Below, piece by piece: positions 26,398-35,180 of a stretch of 64,000 bases of DNA. A program made the translations under genes and the position numbers. The DNA lies in contig NC_018664.1 in NCBI RefSeq assembly GCF_000299355.1, positions 1,844,380 through 1,908,379 on the forward strand. Reading direction: 5' to 3'. The first letter of the stretch is position 1, and each line of letters starts with the position of its first letter. This stretch comes from Gottschalkia acidurici 9a (GTDB lineage Bacteria; Bacillota; Clostridia; Tissierellales; Gottschalkiaceae). A model generated the notes under the pieces. The model was not told where the DNA came from. It saw only the letters and a list, made by a program, of their open reading frames with translations, and made no database searches.

Positions 26398-26824
26398 TCA
26401 GATCTTACTACTTTACAGCACGTTTATGGGGTTTTAAATTCAGCCTTAAATAGAGCTATTAAGTTGTAGATATTAAAAGATAATCCTTGCAATTATGTAG
26501 ATCGACCTAAGCGTGTAAAGTTTAAAGGGAATGCTTTAGAGTTAGAAGTTATAAGTTCATTATTCAATTCATTAGATCTGAATAAGTATAATGACTATAT
26601 AATGTATTTAGCGTTAAAGTTAACACTTGAACTAGGTTTAAGACGTGGAGAACTTGCGGGAATTGAGTGGAATAACATAAACTATAATGAAAAAATTCTA
26701 AGTATAAAAAATAATCTAACATATACTAAATGATGTAAAATTAGATACACCAAAGACAGAAGAAAGTGAAAGAGATATTTATTTATCTGATGATTTAATT
26801 AATCTTTTTAAATCTATAAAATAA
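26398..26824 (+). pseudogene. Tyrosine recombinase (phage-type integrase) remnant
   Basis: In frame from 26398 the plus strand gives LQHVYGVLNSALNRAIKL, a TAG, then NPCNYVDRPKRVKFKG, YIMYLALKLTLELGLRRGE and LAGIEWNNINYNEKILSI, then a TGA. A frame change continues as VKLDTPKTEESERDIYLSDDLINLF and a stop at 26824. LGLRRGELAGIEW holds the first catalytic Arg of tyrosine recombinases. The N-terminal arm-binding domain and the C-terminal HxxR...Y half are missing. It lies 78 bases from the rnpB 3' end, the normal place for an integrase beside its att site. Confidence 0.85.
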
Positions 26825-26846
26825 ATTACCACCTAAATTTACCGTC

Positions 26847-26864
26847 GGTGGCAAAATGGTGGCA
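26847..26864. repeat. GGTGGCA-type repeat, right end of the element
   Basis: GGTGGCAAAATGGTGGCA contains two identical GGTGGCA units 11 bases apart and matches 24297-24314 at 16 of 18 positions. It lies 38 bases from the att copy at 26903. Probable arm-type integrase sites. Confidence 0.55.
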
Positions 26865-26902
26865 ATAATGAAATATGTATTATGTAAATATGCTGTTTTC
26901 AA

Positions 26903-26935
26903 TAAGTGAGTAAATCTATAAGCCGGGTTTTGTAT
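26903..26935. repeat. rnpB-proximal att copy
   Basis: The 33-base repeat unit that forms the 3' end of the functional rnpB, matching 24136-24168 at 31 of 33 positions. If integration copied the usual way, this end was supplied by the element and restores the RNA. Confidence 0.85.
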
Positions 26936-27251
26936 CTGACGATCATCTATCTAGACCCATTGTTGCCAATGGGTTCAAGCAACCTACCAATCGGGAAGGT
27001 GACGGGTAACCACCTCCAAACTCCCTAGCTTGGTCTTGCTCCGGATGGGGTTTACATAGCCAACTAGTCACCTAGTTGCTGGTGGGCTCTTACCCCACCT
27101 TTCCACCCTTACCTAAACTTAAAAGTTTAGGCGGTATATCTCTGTTGCACTAGCCTTGAGGTCACCCTCACTGGACGTTATCCAGCATCCTACCCTATGG
27201 AGCCCGGACTTTCCTCATGCCTAAGCATGCGATCATCTGACTTACTCACGT
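26905..27251 (-). ncRNA. rnpB: RNase P RNA, bacterial class A
   Basis: The catalytic RNA of RNase P, which matures tRNA 5' ends. On the minus strand the conserved blocks appear in order: GAGGAAAGTCCGGGCTCC (P4 5' side), GTGCAACAGAGATATACCG, GGTAAGGGTGGAAAGGTG, GTAAGAGCCCACC, GGAGCAAGACC and, near the 3' end, ACAAAACCCGGCTTATAG. The terminal helix P1 pairs GTGAGTAA with TTACTCAC. The length (about 345 bases) is normal. The ends are set by P1 and are good to a few bases. The 3' end carries the att site of the adjoining element. Confidence 0.97.
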
Positions 27252-27282
27252 TATTAACTTTTTAAATTTAATCACCTTTATT

Positions 27283-27312
27283 AATATAACATAGATAAAT
27301 AATCAATGTCAA
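27283..27312 (-). promoter_or_regulatory. rnpB promoter
   Basis: On the minus strand TTGACA (27307-27312) is followed after 17 bases by TTATAT (27284-27289), or after 18 by TATATT. It lies just beyond the end of the HD-domain gene and about 30 bases before the mature RNA 5' end. Confidence 0.7.
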
Positions 27313-27318
27313 TTGAAT

Positions 27319-27906
27319 TTATTGTAAAATTTCTATATCTTCAACTATGCTGGGAAGTATTTCATCTATAAAATATTTTACACTTATCAAGTTACTTTCC
27401 TTCAACTTATTTACTAGCATAGAGTACTTCTCATTAAAAGTTTGTGTATTTCCTAACTGAATTTCATATATACACTCTAGTAGAGCATCTATACTATCTG
27501 CATAACTTAATATTTGTCCTTCAATTGTATCATCTTTAAAGTTAGTTAAAATTTCTCTATATTTTTCTTTATAGGGATTTTCTAATTCTTCTATTAATAC
27601 TTCTTCTACTAGTTCATCTTCTATTTTATCTACTAGTGCCTTTAATTTAGAATCTCTATATTTCATAGTATTTATTATATCCCCTGTCATAGCTTCTGGA
27701 ACATCATGGTTTATGAGTTTAGTAAGTAATTTTTTCCAGTCTATGGTATTCCCGTTTTCTTCTTCTATTACAGCTAGCATCTGTCCTATTTGAGTTACAA
27801 AAAATAAGTGTTCGCTCACTGTAGCTCTCATATGCATATATTCATTAGACCATCTACCCATATTATTTAGTTTTCTTACTATCTTTAAATAGTTACCAAA
27901 TCCCAT
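27319..27906 (-). CDS. HD-domain phosphohydrolase, YfbR-like
   Basis: A 195-residue soluble HD protein. Metal ligands are visible in SEHLFF (His, about 32), INHDVPEAMTGDI (His-Asp, about 68) and YADSIDALLE (Asp, about 136). This order fits the YfbR-like 5'-deoxynucleotidase group, which removes phosphate from nucleoside monophosphates. The true substrate is not proven. It is the last gene after nif3 (29-base gap) in the trmK-nif3-HD run, directly before rnpB. Confidence 0.85.
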   Translation of the reverse strand: MGFGNYLKIVRKLNNMGRWSNEYMHMRATVSEHLFFVTQIGQMLAVIEEENGNTIDWKKLLTKLINHDVPEAMTGDIINTMKYRDSKLKALVDKIEDELVEEVLIEELENPYKEKYREILTNFKDDTIEGQILSYADSIDALLECIYEIQLGNTQTFNEKYSMLVNKLKESNLISVKYFIDEILPSIVEDIEILQ

Positions 27907-27935
27907 TTTTATCCCTCCTGACTTACCAGGTTATT

Positions 27936-29036
27936 TTATATAGTTATAAATGGAGCTATACTTTCATTATAGGTAATTATTTTAACTTGATTTGTATTTT
28001 CTTGTATATATTCTTTTAGGAAATCTATTGAATGTTTTTCTGTTTCAAAATGTCCAGCATCTATAATACTTATACCCAATTCTGAAGCTAACTGTGCATC
28101 ATGATACTTTATATCTCCTGTTATATATACATCTGCATTACTTCTATGGGCATCTTTTATAAAGCTTCCTCCACTTCCTCCACAAAGAGCAACTTTTTTT
28201 ATCTCTCTATTTAGGTCACCATATACTCTAACTGTTTCACAATCTAATTTCTCTTTTACTATTCTTCCGAAATCATTTAAAGCTATGTTTTTGTCTAGTT
28301 TTCCTACTCTTCCATATCCATAAGATTTTCCTTTATTGTAGAGTGGATATATGTCATAAGCTACTTCCTCGTAGGGGTGAGCTTTTACCATAGAAGATAT
28401 TACTTTTTGAAGTATATGCTCATCTACTATAGTTTCTATTTTCTCTTCTTCTACACTTTCTATTCTTCCTAACTCTCCTATATATGGATTCGTTCCTTCT
28501 CTTGGTAAGAAAGTTCCTACGCCCTTCGTATTAAATGTACAATGACTATAGTTACCTATAAATCCTGCTCCACTATCTCCTAATGCTTTTCTCACTATTT
28601 CTGTATGAGATACCGGAACAAATACACATATCTTATATAGCTTGTCTGCACGAAACTTAGACATTGGTCTCGTATCTTTTAAATTTAGCTTATCAGCCAA
28701 AATATCATTTACTCCACCATTACACATATCTAAATTAGTATGTGCACTAAATACTGTTATATCGTTTTTTATAATTTCTGATATTATATCTCCATTTGGA
28801 TTGTCTAAAGAAATGTGCTTAATACCCCCAAAAAAGAGAGGATGATGTGTTATTATCATATCTACTTTATTTTCTATTGCTTTATTTAATGCTTTTTCAC
28901 CTAAATCTAAAGTTATTAGTATATTCTTTACATCCTTTTTTAAACTTCCTACCTGTAGTCCTGAATTATCCCATGTATCAATAAGGTATGACGGCGCTAA
29001 CTTATTTAAAATACTTACAATTTCACTTGCTTTCAT
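27936..29036 (-). CDS. yqfO: Nif3-like dinuclear metal centre protein (YqfO)
   Basis: A 366-residue Nif3/DUF34 protein with the Firmicute insertion domain (LYKICVFVPVSHTEIV through VAYDIYPL, about residues 130-230). Metal ligands are in ITHHPLFFGGI, in the HTNLD segment and in the C-terminal DAGHFETE. The family forms toroidal hexamers; proposed roles include GTP cyclohydrolase-like or metal-insertion functions, none firmly settled. The start overlaps trmK by 14 bases, matching the yqfN-yqfO order of Bacillus. Confidence 0.93.
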   Translation of the reverse strand: MKASEIVSILNKLAPSYLIDTWDNSGLQVGSLKKDVKNILITLDLGEKALNKAIENKVDMIITHHPLFFGGIKHISLDNPNGDIISEIIKNDITVFSAHTNLDMCNGGVNDILADKLNLKDTRPMSKFRADKLYKICVFVPVSHTEIVRKALGDSGAGFIGNYSHCTFNTKGVGTFLPREGTNPYIGELGRIESVEEEKIETIVDEHILQKVISSMVKAHPYEEVAYDIYPLYNKGKSYGYGRVGKLDKNIALNDFGRIVKEKLDCETVRVYGDLNREIKKVALCGGSGGSFIKDAHRSNADVYITGDIKYHDAQLASELGISIIDAGHFETEKHSIDFLKEYIQENTNQVKIITYNESIAPFITI

Positions 29037-29721
29037 TTAATTTTAACACCTCCATTAATTCATCATATTTGTTTTTGAATTCAATATATTTCTCTTTATT
29101 GACATCTGATTTTTGATTTCTAAGGTTTTCTAAGACCTTTGATATTTTTTCTATCTTTGCTTCTAGAAATTCATTTAATAGTGGATCTTTATTTTCTATT
29201 AATTTCTTCCCTATTTCTAGATATATTTCTTTGTCCAACTTATCTTTTCCATGTACTACACTTAATATCTGATATAGTTTTTCTCCTTCTTTTGCTAACT
29301 TTTCATCTATGATAGTATAGTCATTATCATATAAATATTTTCTAAGTTCATCTATCGCTGTCATAGGTTGAAGTATAAAACTTTTTATATCTTTAGTTAT
29401 TATCTTTGAATCTTCTAATATTTCAGATATTAAAACACCACCCATACCGGCTATTACAACTGTATCTATTTCACCTTCATTTATAGTGTTCAATCCACTT
29501 CCAAGTCTAGTCTCTATTTTTTCTTCAAGGTTCTTTTTAGCAATATATTCTTGAGCATTTTTAAGTGGCCCCTCATTTATATCACTTGCTATTACTTTTT
29601 CTGAAATATTATTTTCTACTAGATATACTGGTATATACCCATGATCTGTTCCTATATCCGCAACTTTAGTATCTTTTTCTATAAATTCTGCTATTGTTTG
29701 TAACCTTGGTGATAATTTCAT
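29023..29721 (-). CDS. trmK: tRNA (adenine(22)-N1)-methyltransferase TrmK
   Basis: Methylates N1 of A22 in the D-arm of tRNAs with S-adenosylmethionine. The SAM motif is VADIGTDHGYIPVYLVE, followed by ASDINEGPLKNA and VVIAGMGGVLISEIL (catalytic region). A C-terminal coiled-coil extension (EIGKKLIENKDPLLNEFL and on) fits the family. The frame is open to 29748, but I choose the ATG at 29721, seven bases after AAAGGAG. The earlier ATG would overlap the previous gene without a ribosome-binding site. Same position as yqfN beside sigA in Bacillus. Confidence 0.95.
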   Translation of the reverse strand: MKLSPRLQTIAEFIEKDTKVADIGTDHGYIPVYLVENNISEKVIASDINEGPLKNAQEYIAKKNLEEKIETRLGSGLNTINEGEIDTVVIAGMGGVLISEILEDSKIITKDIKSFILQPMTAIDELRKYLYDNDYTIIDEKLAKEGEKLYQILSVVHGKDKLDKEIYLEIGKKLIENKDPLLNEFLEAKIEKISKVLENLRNQKSDVNKEKYIEFKNKYDELMEVLKLNESK

Positions 29722-29740
29722 ACTGTTTTCTCCTTTACTA

Positions 29741-30448
29741 TTAAACATTAGGGAGTTTTTCTATTAGTTTATATAAATCTTCAAAATTTCCTACATAATC
29801 TGGTGTATAGCTAGGTTCTTTTCTATCTATAGTATAGTCATTTAACAGGAATGTCTTTATTCCTAGTTTACCTGATACTATATCTTCTTGAACATCATTG
29901 CCTACCATCATAGTTTCTTCTGGATTTCCACCTATGTGTTCTAATATCTCTTCATAGTATTCTAAGTGTGGTTTGCAATAATGCATATTTTCATAACTAG
30001 TAATAAATTCAAAATCATCGGGACATAAATCTGCCCATTTTATTCTCTCTATTATCGCTTCTTTGGGAAATAAAGGATTTGTAGCTACAACTAATGTGTA
30101 ACCTTTTTGCTTTAATAACTCTATACTTTTTTTAGCTATTTCATTAGATTTGGCTAATATCTTTAACTCAGTGAATTCGTTTCTATAAAAATCTTCTAAC
30201 ATTTCCATTGCTTCATCTACATTATCTATTTTTTCTCTAAAAGCTTCTAAGAAACATTGTTCATTAGTCTTTTCTTTATCCTTATTTTCTACCACAGAGG
30301 TTGTTGCGTCCCATATTGACTTAGTTAAATGCTTACCTTTTTCGGCACATTTAGTCTTTTCGCTAATTTTATTAAAGTATTCCCTAGTAAATTCTTCTGC
30401 ATCTAATGCAAGAAGTGTTCCATCTAAATCAAAAAATATATTTTTCAT
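29741..30448 (-). CDS. HAD family hydrolase
   Basis: A 235-residue haloacid-dehalogenase-type phosphatase. Motif I is FFDLDGTLLALD (nucleophile Asp), motif II is VVATNPLFPK, the motif III lysine is near YCKPHLEYY, and motif IV is MVGNDVQEDIV. A helical C1 cap follows motif I. The substrate is unknown. It lies between sigA's terminator and trmK and may begin the trmK-nif3-HD transcript. Confidence 0.9.
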   Translation of the reverse strand: MKNIFFDLDGTLLALDAEEFTREYFNKISEKTKCAEKGKHLTKSIWDATTSVVENKDKEKTNEQCFLEAFREKIDNVDEAMEMLEDFYRNEFTELKILAKSNEIAKKSIELLKQKGYTLVVATNPLFPKEAIIERIKWADLCPDDFEFITSYENMHYCKPHLEYYEEILEHIGGNPEETMMVGNDVQEDIVSGKLGIKTFLLNDYTIDRKEPSYTPDYVGNFEDLYKLIEKLPNV

Positions 30449-30494
30449 TTTATAACCTCCCTGTTGCTTATCCTAATTTTAGGTAAATAATAAA

Positions 30495-30518
30495 GAGGCC
30501 TCCTTTTGAGACAGCCTC
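30495..30518 (-). terminator. sigA terminator
   Basis: The minus strand folds GAGGC (30514-30518) against GCCTC (30495-30499), followed by TTTATTATTT. It lies 7 bases after the sigA stop. The stem is short, though G/C-rich for this genome. Confidence 0.6.
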
Positions 30519-30525
30519 CTATAAT

Positions 30526-31641
30526 TTATTCTAAAAAGTCTTTCAGTTTTTTACTTCTACTTGGATGTCTCAATTTTCTTAATGCTTTAGCCTCTATCTG
30601 TCTAATTCTCTCTCTAGTTACATCGAACTCTTTTCCTACTTCCTCTAGTGTTCTAGCTCTGCCATCATCTAGACCAAATCTTAATCTTAATACTTTTTGC
30701 TCTCTAGGTGTTAATGTATCTAGAACATCTATTAGTTGTTCTTTAAGCATTGTAAATGTAGCTGCTTCTGCTGGGGCTTGTGCATCATCATCTGGTATAA
30801 AATCTCCTAAGTGACTATCTTCTTCCTCACCTATAGGTGTTTCTAAAGATACTGGCTCTTGAGCTATTTTTTGAATTTCTCTAACCTTATCTACATCTAA
30901 GTTCATTTCTTTTGCTATTTCTTCTGGTGTTGGTTCTCTACCTAAGTCTTGTAATAATTGTCTTGAAACTCTAATTAATTTATTTATAGTTTCTACCATG
31001 TGAACTGGTATTCTTATAGTTCTAGCTTGGTCTGCTATAGCTCTAGTTATTGCTTGACGAATCCACCATGTTGCATACGTACTAAACTTGAACCCTTTTT
31101 CGTAGTCGAATTTTTCAACTGCTTTTATTAGTCCGAGATTTCCTTCTTGTATTAAATCTAGAAATAACATTCCTCTACCCACGTATCTTTTAGCTATACT
31201 AACTACTAGTCTTAGATTTGCCTCTGCTAACTTTCTTTTAGCTTCTTCATCACCTTGTTCCATTCTCTTAGCTAGCTCTGTTTCTTCCTCAGCTTTTAAT
31301 AAAGCAACCTTACCTATTTCTTTAAGGTACATTCTAACAGGGTCATCTACGCTTATACCTTTAGGTACTGATAAGTCTTCTTTCTCTAAATCTATTTCAT
31401 CAGAATCATCATTTTTATGTGCATCTTCTTTTTCTATTAATATGTCTTCGTCTTTATCTCCTACTATATCTATTCCCATATCTTCTAAACTCTGATATAC
31501 TTCATCTATTTGGTCTGTATCTAAATCTAATTCTTCAAGGGAATCTATAATTTCTTTATATGAAAGAACTCCTCGTTTTTTTCCTTTTTCTATTAAATCT
31601 CTCACTATATTAAGTTCTTTCGACTTATCTTTGTTTGCCAT
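30526..31641 (-). CDS. sigA: RNA polymerase primary sigma factor SigA (RpoD)
   Basis: A 371-residue housekeeping sigma factor. Region 1.1 is at residues 1-80. Region 1.2 is [16 protein letters not shown]. Region 2 (about 135-205) includes the -10 recognition segment [22 protein letters not shown]. Region 3 follows with [11 protein letters not shown]. Region 4 is near the C-terminus with the -35-reading helix [20 protein letters not shown]. It directs transcription from TTGACA/TATAAT promoters such as those marked in this window. It follows dnaG by 24 bases, the classic macromolecular-synthesis operon. Confidence 0.98.
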   Translation of the reverse strand: MANKDKSKELNIVRDLIEKGKKRGVLSYKEIIDSLEELDLDTDQIDEVYQSLEDMGIDIVGDKDEDILIEKEDAHKNDDSDEIDLEKEDLSVPKGISVDDPVRMYLKEIGKVALLKAEEETELAKRMEQGDEEAKRKLAEANLRLVVSIAKRYVGRGMLFLDLIQEGNLGLIKAVEKFDYEKGFKFSTYATWWIRQAITRAIADQARTIRIPVHMVETINKLIRVSRQLLQDLGREPTPEEIAKEMNLDVDKVREIQKIAQEPVSLETPIGEEEDSHLGDFIPDDDAQAPAEAATFTMLKEQLIDVLDTLTPREQKVLRLRFGLDDGRARTLEEVGKEFDVTRERIRQIEAKALRKLRHPSRSKKLKDFLE

Positions 31642-31665
31642 ATTATTTCCCTCCTTCCATAGAAT

Positions 31666-33483
31666 TTACTGGTTTATCTTCAATTGTTTGTCTATATGAA
31701 TTAACTCTAAGCATAGTTGATTAATTTTCTCCATATCTTCCTCAGTCTTTCCTTCTTTATTATCTAACATGTTTATTTGTTTTTTTATTTGTTCTTTTTT
31801 CATACTTATCTTATAGTAATTAATATTTTTTATATAGTCCTCAATGGCCTTAATTTTACTGGCTTCATTTATTTTAATTTGTAAACTTAAAACATCTTTT
31901 ACTTTAGCTTTATCATTTTCATCAAATTTATTTAAAATTTTAATTGAATCTATATTTTCATCATTTTCATAGAGTTCATATGTTATATTTGCTAATTTAC
32001 TGTATATATTATCTGAGAAATCTTCTGATTTAAATTTTTCTTTTATATTTAGATATATGCTTTTATTATTTATAATAAGATTTAACAACTCTTTTTCTGC
32101 TGTTAAATGTCCTGGTTGTAGCATATATTGGACTGGAACTATATTATCTTTATTATTATACCTATAATTATTATTTATATACTTGTCCTTTGGTTTTAAG
32201 TCTTTATATACTTCTCTTTTTATTACTTCTGGTAATATTCTAACTTCCATAGATAATTTGTTTATATATACTTCTAGTTCTACGGGACTTTTAATTTCTT
32301 TCAATATTAGAGATGCTTCTTTTATAAAGTTAATTTTACCTTCATGATTATTTATATCATATAGCTTTTTCTTTTGATTTATTCTGAAGTCTATTGCAGT
32401 TAAAGATTCGCTTATTAGATACTTAAATTTTTCTATACCATTTATTTTTATATAATCATCTGGATCCATTCCATCTGGTAGAGATATTATTTTAGGACCT
32501 ATACCTATTTCTTTCATAACATCTAGCCCTTTATTAGCTGCATTTATACCAGCCTGATCTGAATCATAGCAAATATATATTTCTTTACTATATCTTTTTA
32601 ATAACTGTCCTTGATTTGGCGTTAATGCAGTTCCTAATGATGCTACAGCATAATTTATGCCATGTTTATATAGCGAAATTACATCCATATATCCTTCCAC
32701 TAATATTATTTTTTCATTCTTATTATATTTTTTGGCTATATTGAGCGCATAAAGATTATTTCCTTTTAAAAATATATTAGTGTCAGGCGAATTTAGGTAC
32801 TTTGGCTGATTTTTACTGTCTATAGATCTTCCACCAAATCCTATAACTTTACCTCTAGTATTTATTATAGGAAATATTATTCTGTCACGAAATCTATCAT
32901 AATATCTACCTGATTCTCTATGCTTTATTATTAATCCTGCTTTTTCTATGTCTTCTTCTTTATAATTTTTATTTTTTAGATAGTTTAATAAGCTATTCCA
33001 ACTATTTAAAGAGTAGCCTAATCCAAACGTTTTTATAGTTTTCTGATCTATGCCTCTATTGATTAAATAATGATAAGCTCTTCTTTCTTTAAAAAGATTC
33101 CGATAGAAGTATATTCCTGCTTCTCTATTTATTTCGTACAGGGTATCCTTAGTTTTGTCCAATTCGACATTTTCAGTCTTTCGTTTTCCCTCTAGTCGAA
33201 TATTTACTCTATCCGCTAATGATTCTAAGGCTTCTATAAACTCTATATTCTCTTGTTTCATAATAAAAGATATTACATCTCCTCCTTCTCCACACCCAAA
33301 ACAATGATACATCTGTTTTTGGTCAGATACTACAAATGAAGGGGTTCTTTCTGAATGAAAAGGACAAATCCCTTTATAATTAGACCCTACTTTTTTTAAA
33401 TCTACATACTGTGATATTATATCGACAATATTATTACTTTCTCTTACTTCACTTATTACATCTTCATCGTAAAGATATGTCAT
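31666..33483 (-). CDS. dnaG: DNA primase DnaG
   Basis: Makes RNA primers at the replication fork. The N-terminal zinc-binding domain is CPFHSERTPSF with CFGCGEGGDV (residues about 40-67). The RNA-polymerase core has YDRFRDRIIFPI, and the TOPRIM domain has ILVEGYMDVISLYKHG and YICYDSDQAG. The C-terminal helicase-binding domain is lysine-rich and helical. At 605 residues it is normal. It is first in dnaG-sigA. The 184-base gap upstream holds a possible TTGAC-type promoter that I could not fit well. Confidence 0.97.
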   Translation of the reverse strand: MTYLYDEDVISEVRESNNIVDIISQYVDLKKVGSNYKGICPFHSERTPSFVVSDQKQMYHCFGCGEGGDVISFIMKQENIEFIEALESLADRVNIRLEGKRKTENVELDKTKDTLYEINREAGIYFYRNLFKERRAYHYLINRGIDQKTIKTFGLGYSLNSWNSLLNYLKNKNYKEEDIEKAGLIIKHRESGRYYDRFRDRIIFPIINTRGKVIGFGGRSIDSKNQPKYLNSPDTNIFLKGNNLYALNIAKKYNKNEKIILVEGYMDVISLYKHGINYAVASLGTALTPNQGQLLKRYSKEIYICYDSDQAGINAANKGLDVMKEIGIGPKIISLPDGMDPDDYIKINGIEKFKYLISESLTAIDFRINQKKKLYDINNHEGKINFIKEASLILKEIKSPVELEVYINKLSMEVRILPEVIKREVYKDLKPKDKYINNNYRYNNKDNIVPVQYMLQPGHLTAEKELLNLIINNKSIYLNIKEKFKSEDFSDNIYSKLANITYELYENDENIDSIKILNKFDENDKAKVKDVLSLQIKINEASKIKAIEDYIKNINYYKISMKKEQIKKQINMLDNKEGKTEEDMEKINQLCLELIHIDKQLKINQ

Positions 33484-33667
33484 AAATTATCACCTTTTAT
33501 CTATATAATAATATAATTCGTCAAAAATCATCTTTTTCCTTCTAAATTATTTTTTATATACAGAAAATTTATTTTTTAGCTATATCTATGATATACTACA
33601 AATATTTTGAGTTTCCTTCTATATTGTAAAGTATACATACTTTTATCTAAAAAGAGCGTTGAATATA

Positions 33668-34504
33668 TCAACACCCTGTTTCATCAATCCAGCTATAGTT
33701 ATTATGCTTAGTTATCTCTAATATAATTCCTGCTGTTTCTTCAACTGCTTTGTTTGAAACATCTATAACTGGACAACCTAACCTCTTCATAAGATTCTCT
33801 GAGTATTCAAGCTCTTTTAATATCCTCTCCATACTTGCATAATTTGCAGTATTGTTTAAACCCAGTGCTTTTAATCTCTCTTGTCTTATTTCATTAAGCT
33901 TTATAGGGTTAGTTGTAAGTCCAATTATTTTCTTTACATCTACTTCAAATAGTTCGTCTGGTATAGGAACTTCTGGGACTAATGGTACATTCGCAACTTT
34001 TAAGTTTTTATGTGCTAAATACATACTTAATGGAGTTTTAGAAGTTCTAGATACTCCCACCAGTACTATATCTGCTTTTTTTATTCCTCTATTATCTTTT
34101 CCATCATCATATTTCACAGCAAACTCTACTGCTTCTATTTTTTTAAAATATTTTTCGTCAAGCTTTCTAATAATCCCAGCCTCTTTTTTAGGTTCGATTC
34201 CAACTAGTTTTTTTATTGCATCTAATATTGGAGACATAAGATCTACTGTGCTTATATTTAGTTTATGTGCTTTATCCTCTAGAAATGTTTTTAATTCATC
34301 TACAACTATAGTGTATACTATTATACAACTTTCATTTTTCGCTTCTTCTAATATTTCCTCTATCTGTTCTTTTTCCGTTATATATGGAAATCTTCTTGTT
34401 TCATATCTACCAGCCTTAAACTGACCAATTGCTGCTCTAACAACTTGTTCGCCTGTCTCACCCACTGAGTCTGAAAGTATATATACGATATTATTCTTTT
34501 CCAT
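33668..34504 (-). CDS. ppsR: Pyruvate, phosphate dikinase regulatory protein (PpsR/YqfL)
   Basis: A bifunctional serine/threonine kinase and phosphotransferase (DUF299) that inactivates and reactivates pyruvate phosphate dikinase or PEP synthase. Features are VYILSDSVGETGEQVV at the N-terminus, GVSRTSKTPLSMYLA (P-loop-like, about residue 148) and the C-terminal PVIDVSNKAVEETAG. The start is set at the ATG at 34504, after GGGGGTATTTT; the longer frame from 34537 would run into the previous gene. It follows ccpN by ten bases, as in Bacillus, where yqzB-yqfL control gluconeogenesis and PEP metabolism. Confidence 0.94.
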   Translation of the reverse strand: MEKNNIVYILSDSVGETGEQVVRAAIGQFKAGRYETRRFPYITEKEQIEEILEEAKNESCIIVYTIVVDELKTFLEDKAHKLNISTVDLMSPILDAIKKLVGIEPKKEAGIIRKLDEKYFKKIEAVEFAVKYDDGKDNRGIKKADIVLVGVSRTSKTPLSMYLAHKNLKVANVPLVPEVPIPDELFEVDVKKIIGLTTNPIKLNEIRQERLKALGLNNTANYASMERILKELEYSENLMKRLGCPVIDVSNKAVEETAGIILEITKHNNYSWIDETGC

Positions 34505-34514
34505 AAAATACCCC

Positions 34515-35156
34515 CTATGCATTTTGGCATAAATCAACTAGCACTCTAACTATATTGGTCTTAGATATTTTTCCTACTACTTTATATTTCTTTTTATTTT
34601 CTTCGCTTATTTCTTCCACTACTGGTAGACTATCTACTTCATGCTCTATTATTTTTATAGCAGCATCTAATACATTTTCCTCCAAGGTAATAGTTACTAT
34701 ATTTGGCATCCTTGTCATTATTACTCCTACAGGGATCTTATTAATATCTATACCCCCTATGGCATTTTTTAAGAAATCTTTTCTAGAAACTATACCACTT
34801 AGATATCCTTCATTTGTTACATAAATAGAGCCTACATCTTCTAAAAACATGGTTACCATAGCATCATAAGTAGTTGTCTGCTCATCCACTATTATAGGCA
34901 GTGATTTTACATCCTTAGCTTTTAAGTTTTTAACTTGTTGTAAAAATATACTGGATATTTCTTTTCCACTATAAAAATATCCTACCTTTGGTCTTGCTTC
35001 TAGGATTCCAACCATAGTTAATATTGAAAAGTCCGGTCTTAATGTAGCCCTAGTTAGTTTTAACTGTTTTGCTATTTCTTCCCCTGTTATAGGTTCGTTA
35101 TCTTTTACTATATCTATTATTTTTTGTTGCCTTTCTGATAACTGAATTTTAATCAC
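34515..35156 (-). CDS. ccpN: CcpN-like transcriptional regulator (HTH + two CBS domains)
   Basis: A 213-residue regulator. The N-terminal winged helix is QQKIIDIVKDNEPITGEEIAKQL with LTRATLRPDFSILTM (residues 8-55). Two CBS domains follow (about 85-135 and 145-210), which bind adenine nucleotides. In Bacillus subtilis CcpN represses gluconeogenic genes during glycolytic growth. The start codon is GTG at 35156 and overlaps its own ribosome-binding site, so the exact start is less sure. Genomic order glyS-ccpN-ppsR-dnaG is conserved. Confidence 0.93.
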   Translation of the reverse strand: MIKIQLSERQQKIIDIVKDNEPITGEEIAKQLKLTRATLRPDFSILTMVGILEARPKVGYFYSGKEISSIFLQQVKNLKAKDVKSLPIIVDEQTTTYDAMVTMFLEDVGSIYVTNEGYLSGIVSRKDFLKNAIGGIDINKIPVGVIMTRMPNIVTITLEENVLDAAIKIIEHEVDSLPVVEEISEENKKKYKVVGKISKTNIVRVLVDLCQNA

Positions 35157-35180
35157 CCCTTTTGGGTCATTATTTTAAAG

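Larger units (their letters stand above)
24136..26935. mobile_element. Decayed integrative element inserted in the 3' end of rnpB
   Basis: The segment is bounded by 33-base direct repeats of the rnpB 3' end. A broken tyrosine-recombinase gene lies next to the rnpB-proximal repeat, and paired GGTGGCA repeats lie inside both ends. The remaining contents are a 46-codon frame without a standard start, scattered coding fragments, an SDR dehydrogenase gene and a small gene with a strong ribosome-binding site. No replication, transfer or phage structural gene survives. At about 2.8 kb it must be a remnant of a larger island or prophage. The repeats' two mismatches fit an old insertion. Confidence 0.75.

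Noticed and set aside
33660-33685. Possible terminator after ppsR (GTTGA/TCAAC)
   Set aside because: Stem of five pairs only, overlapping the stop codon; too weak to call.
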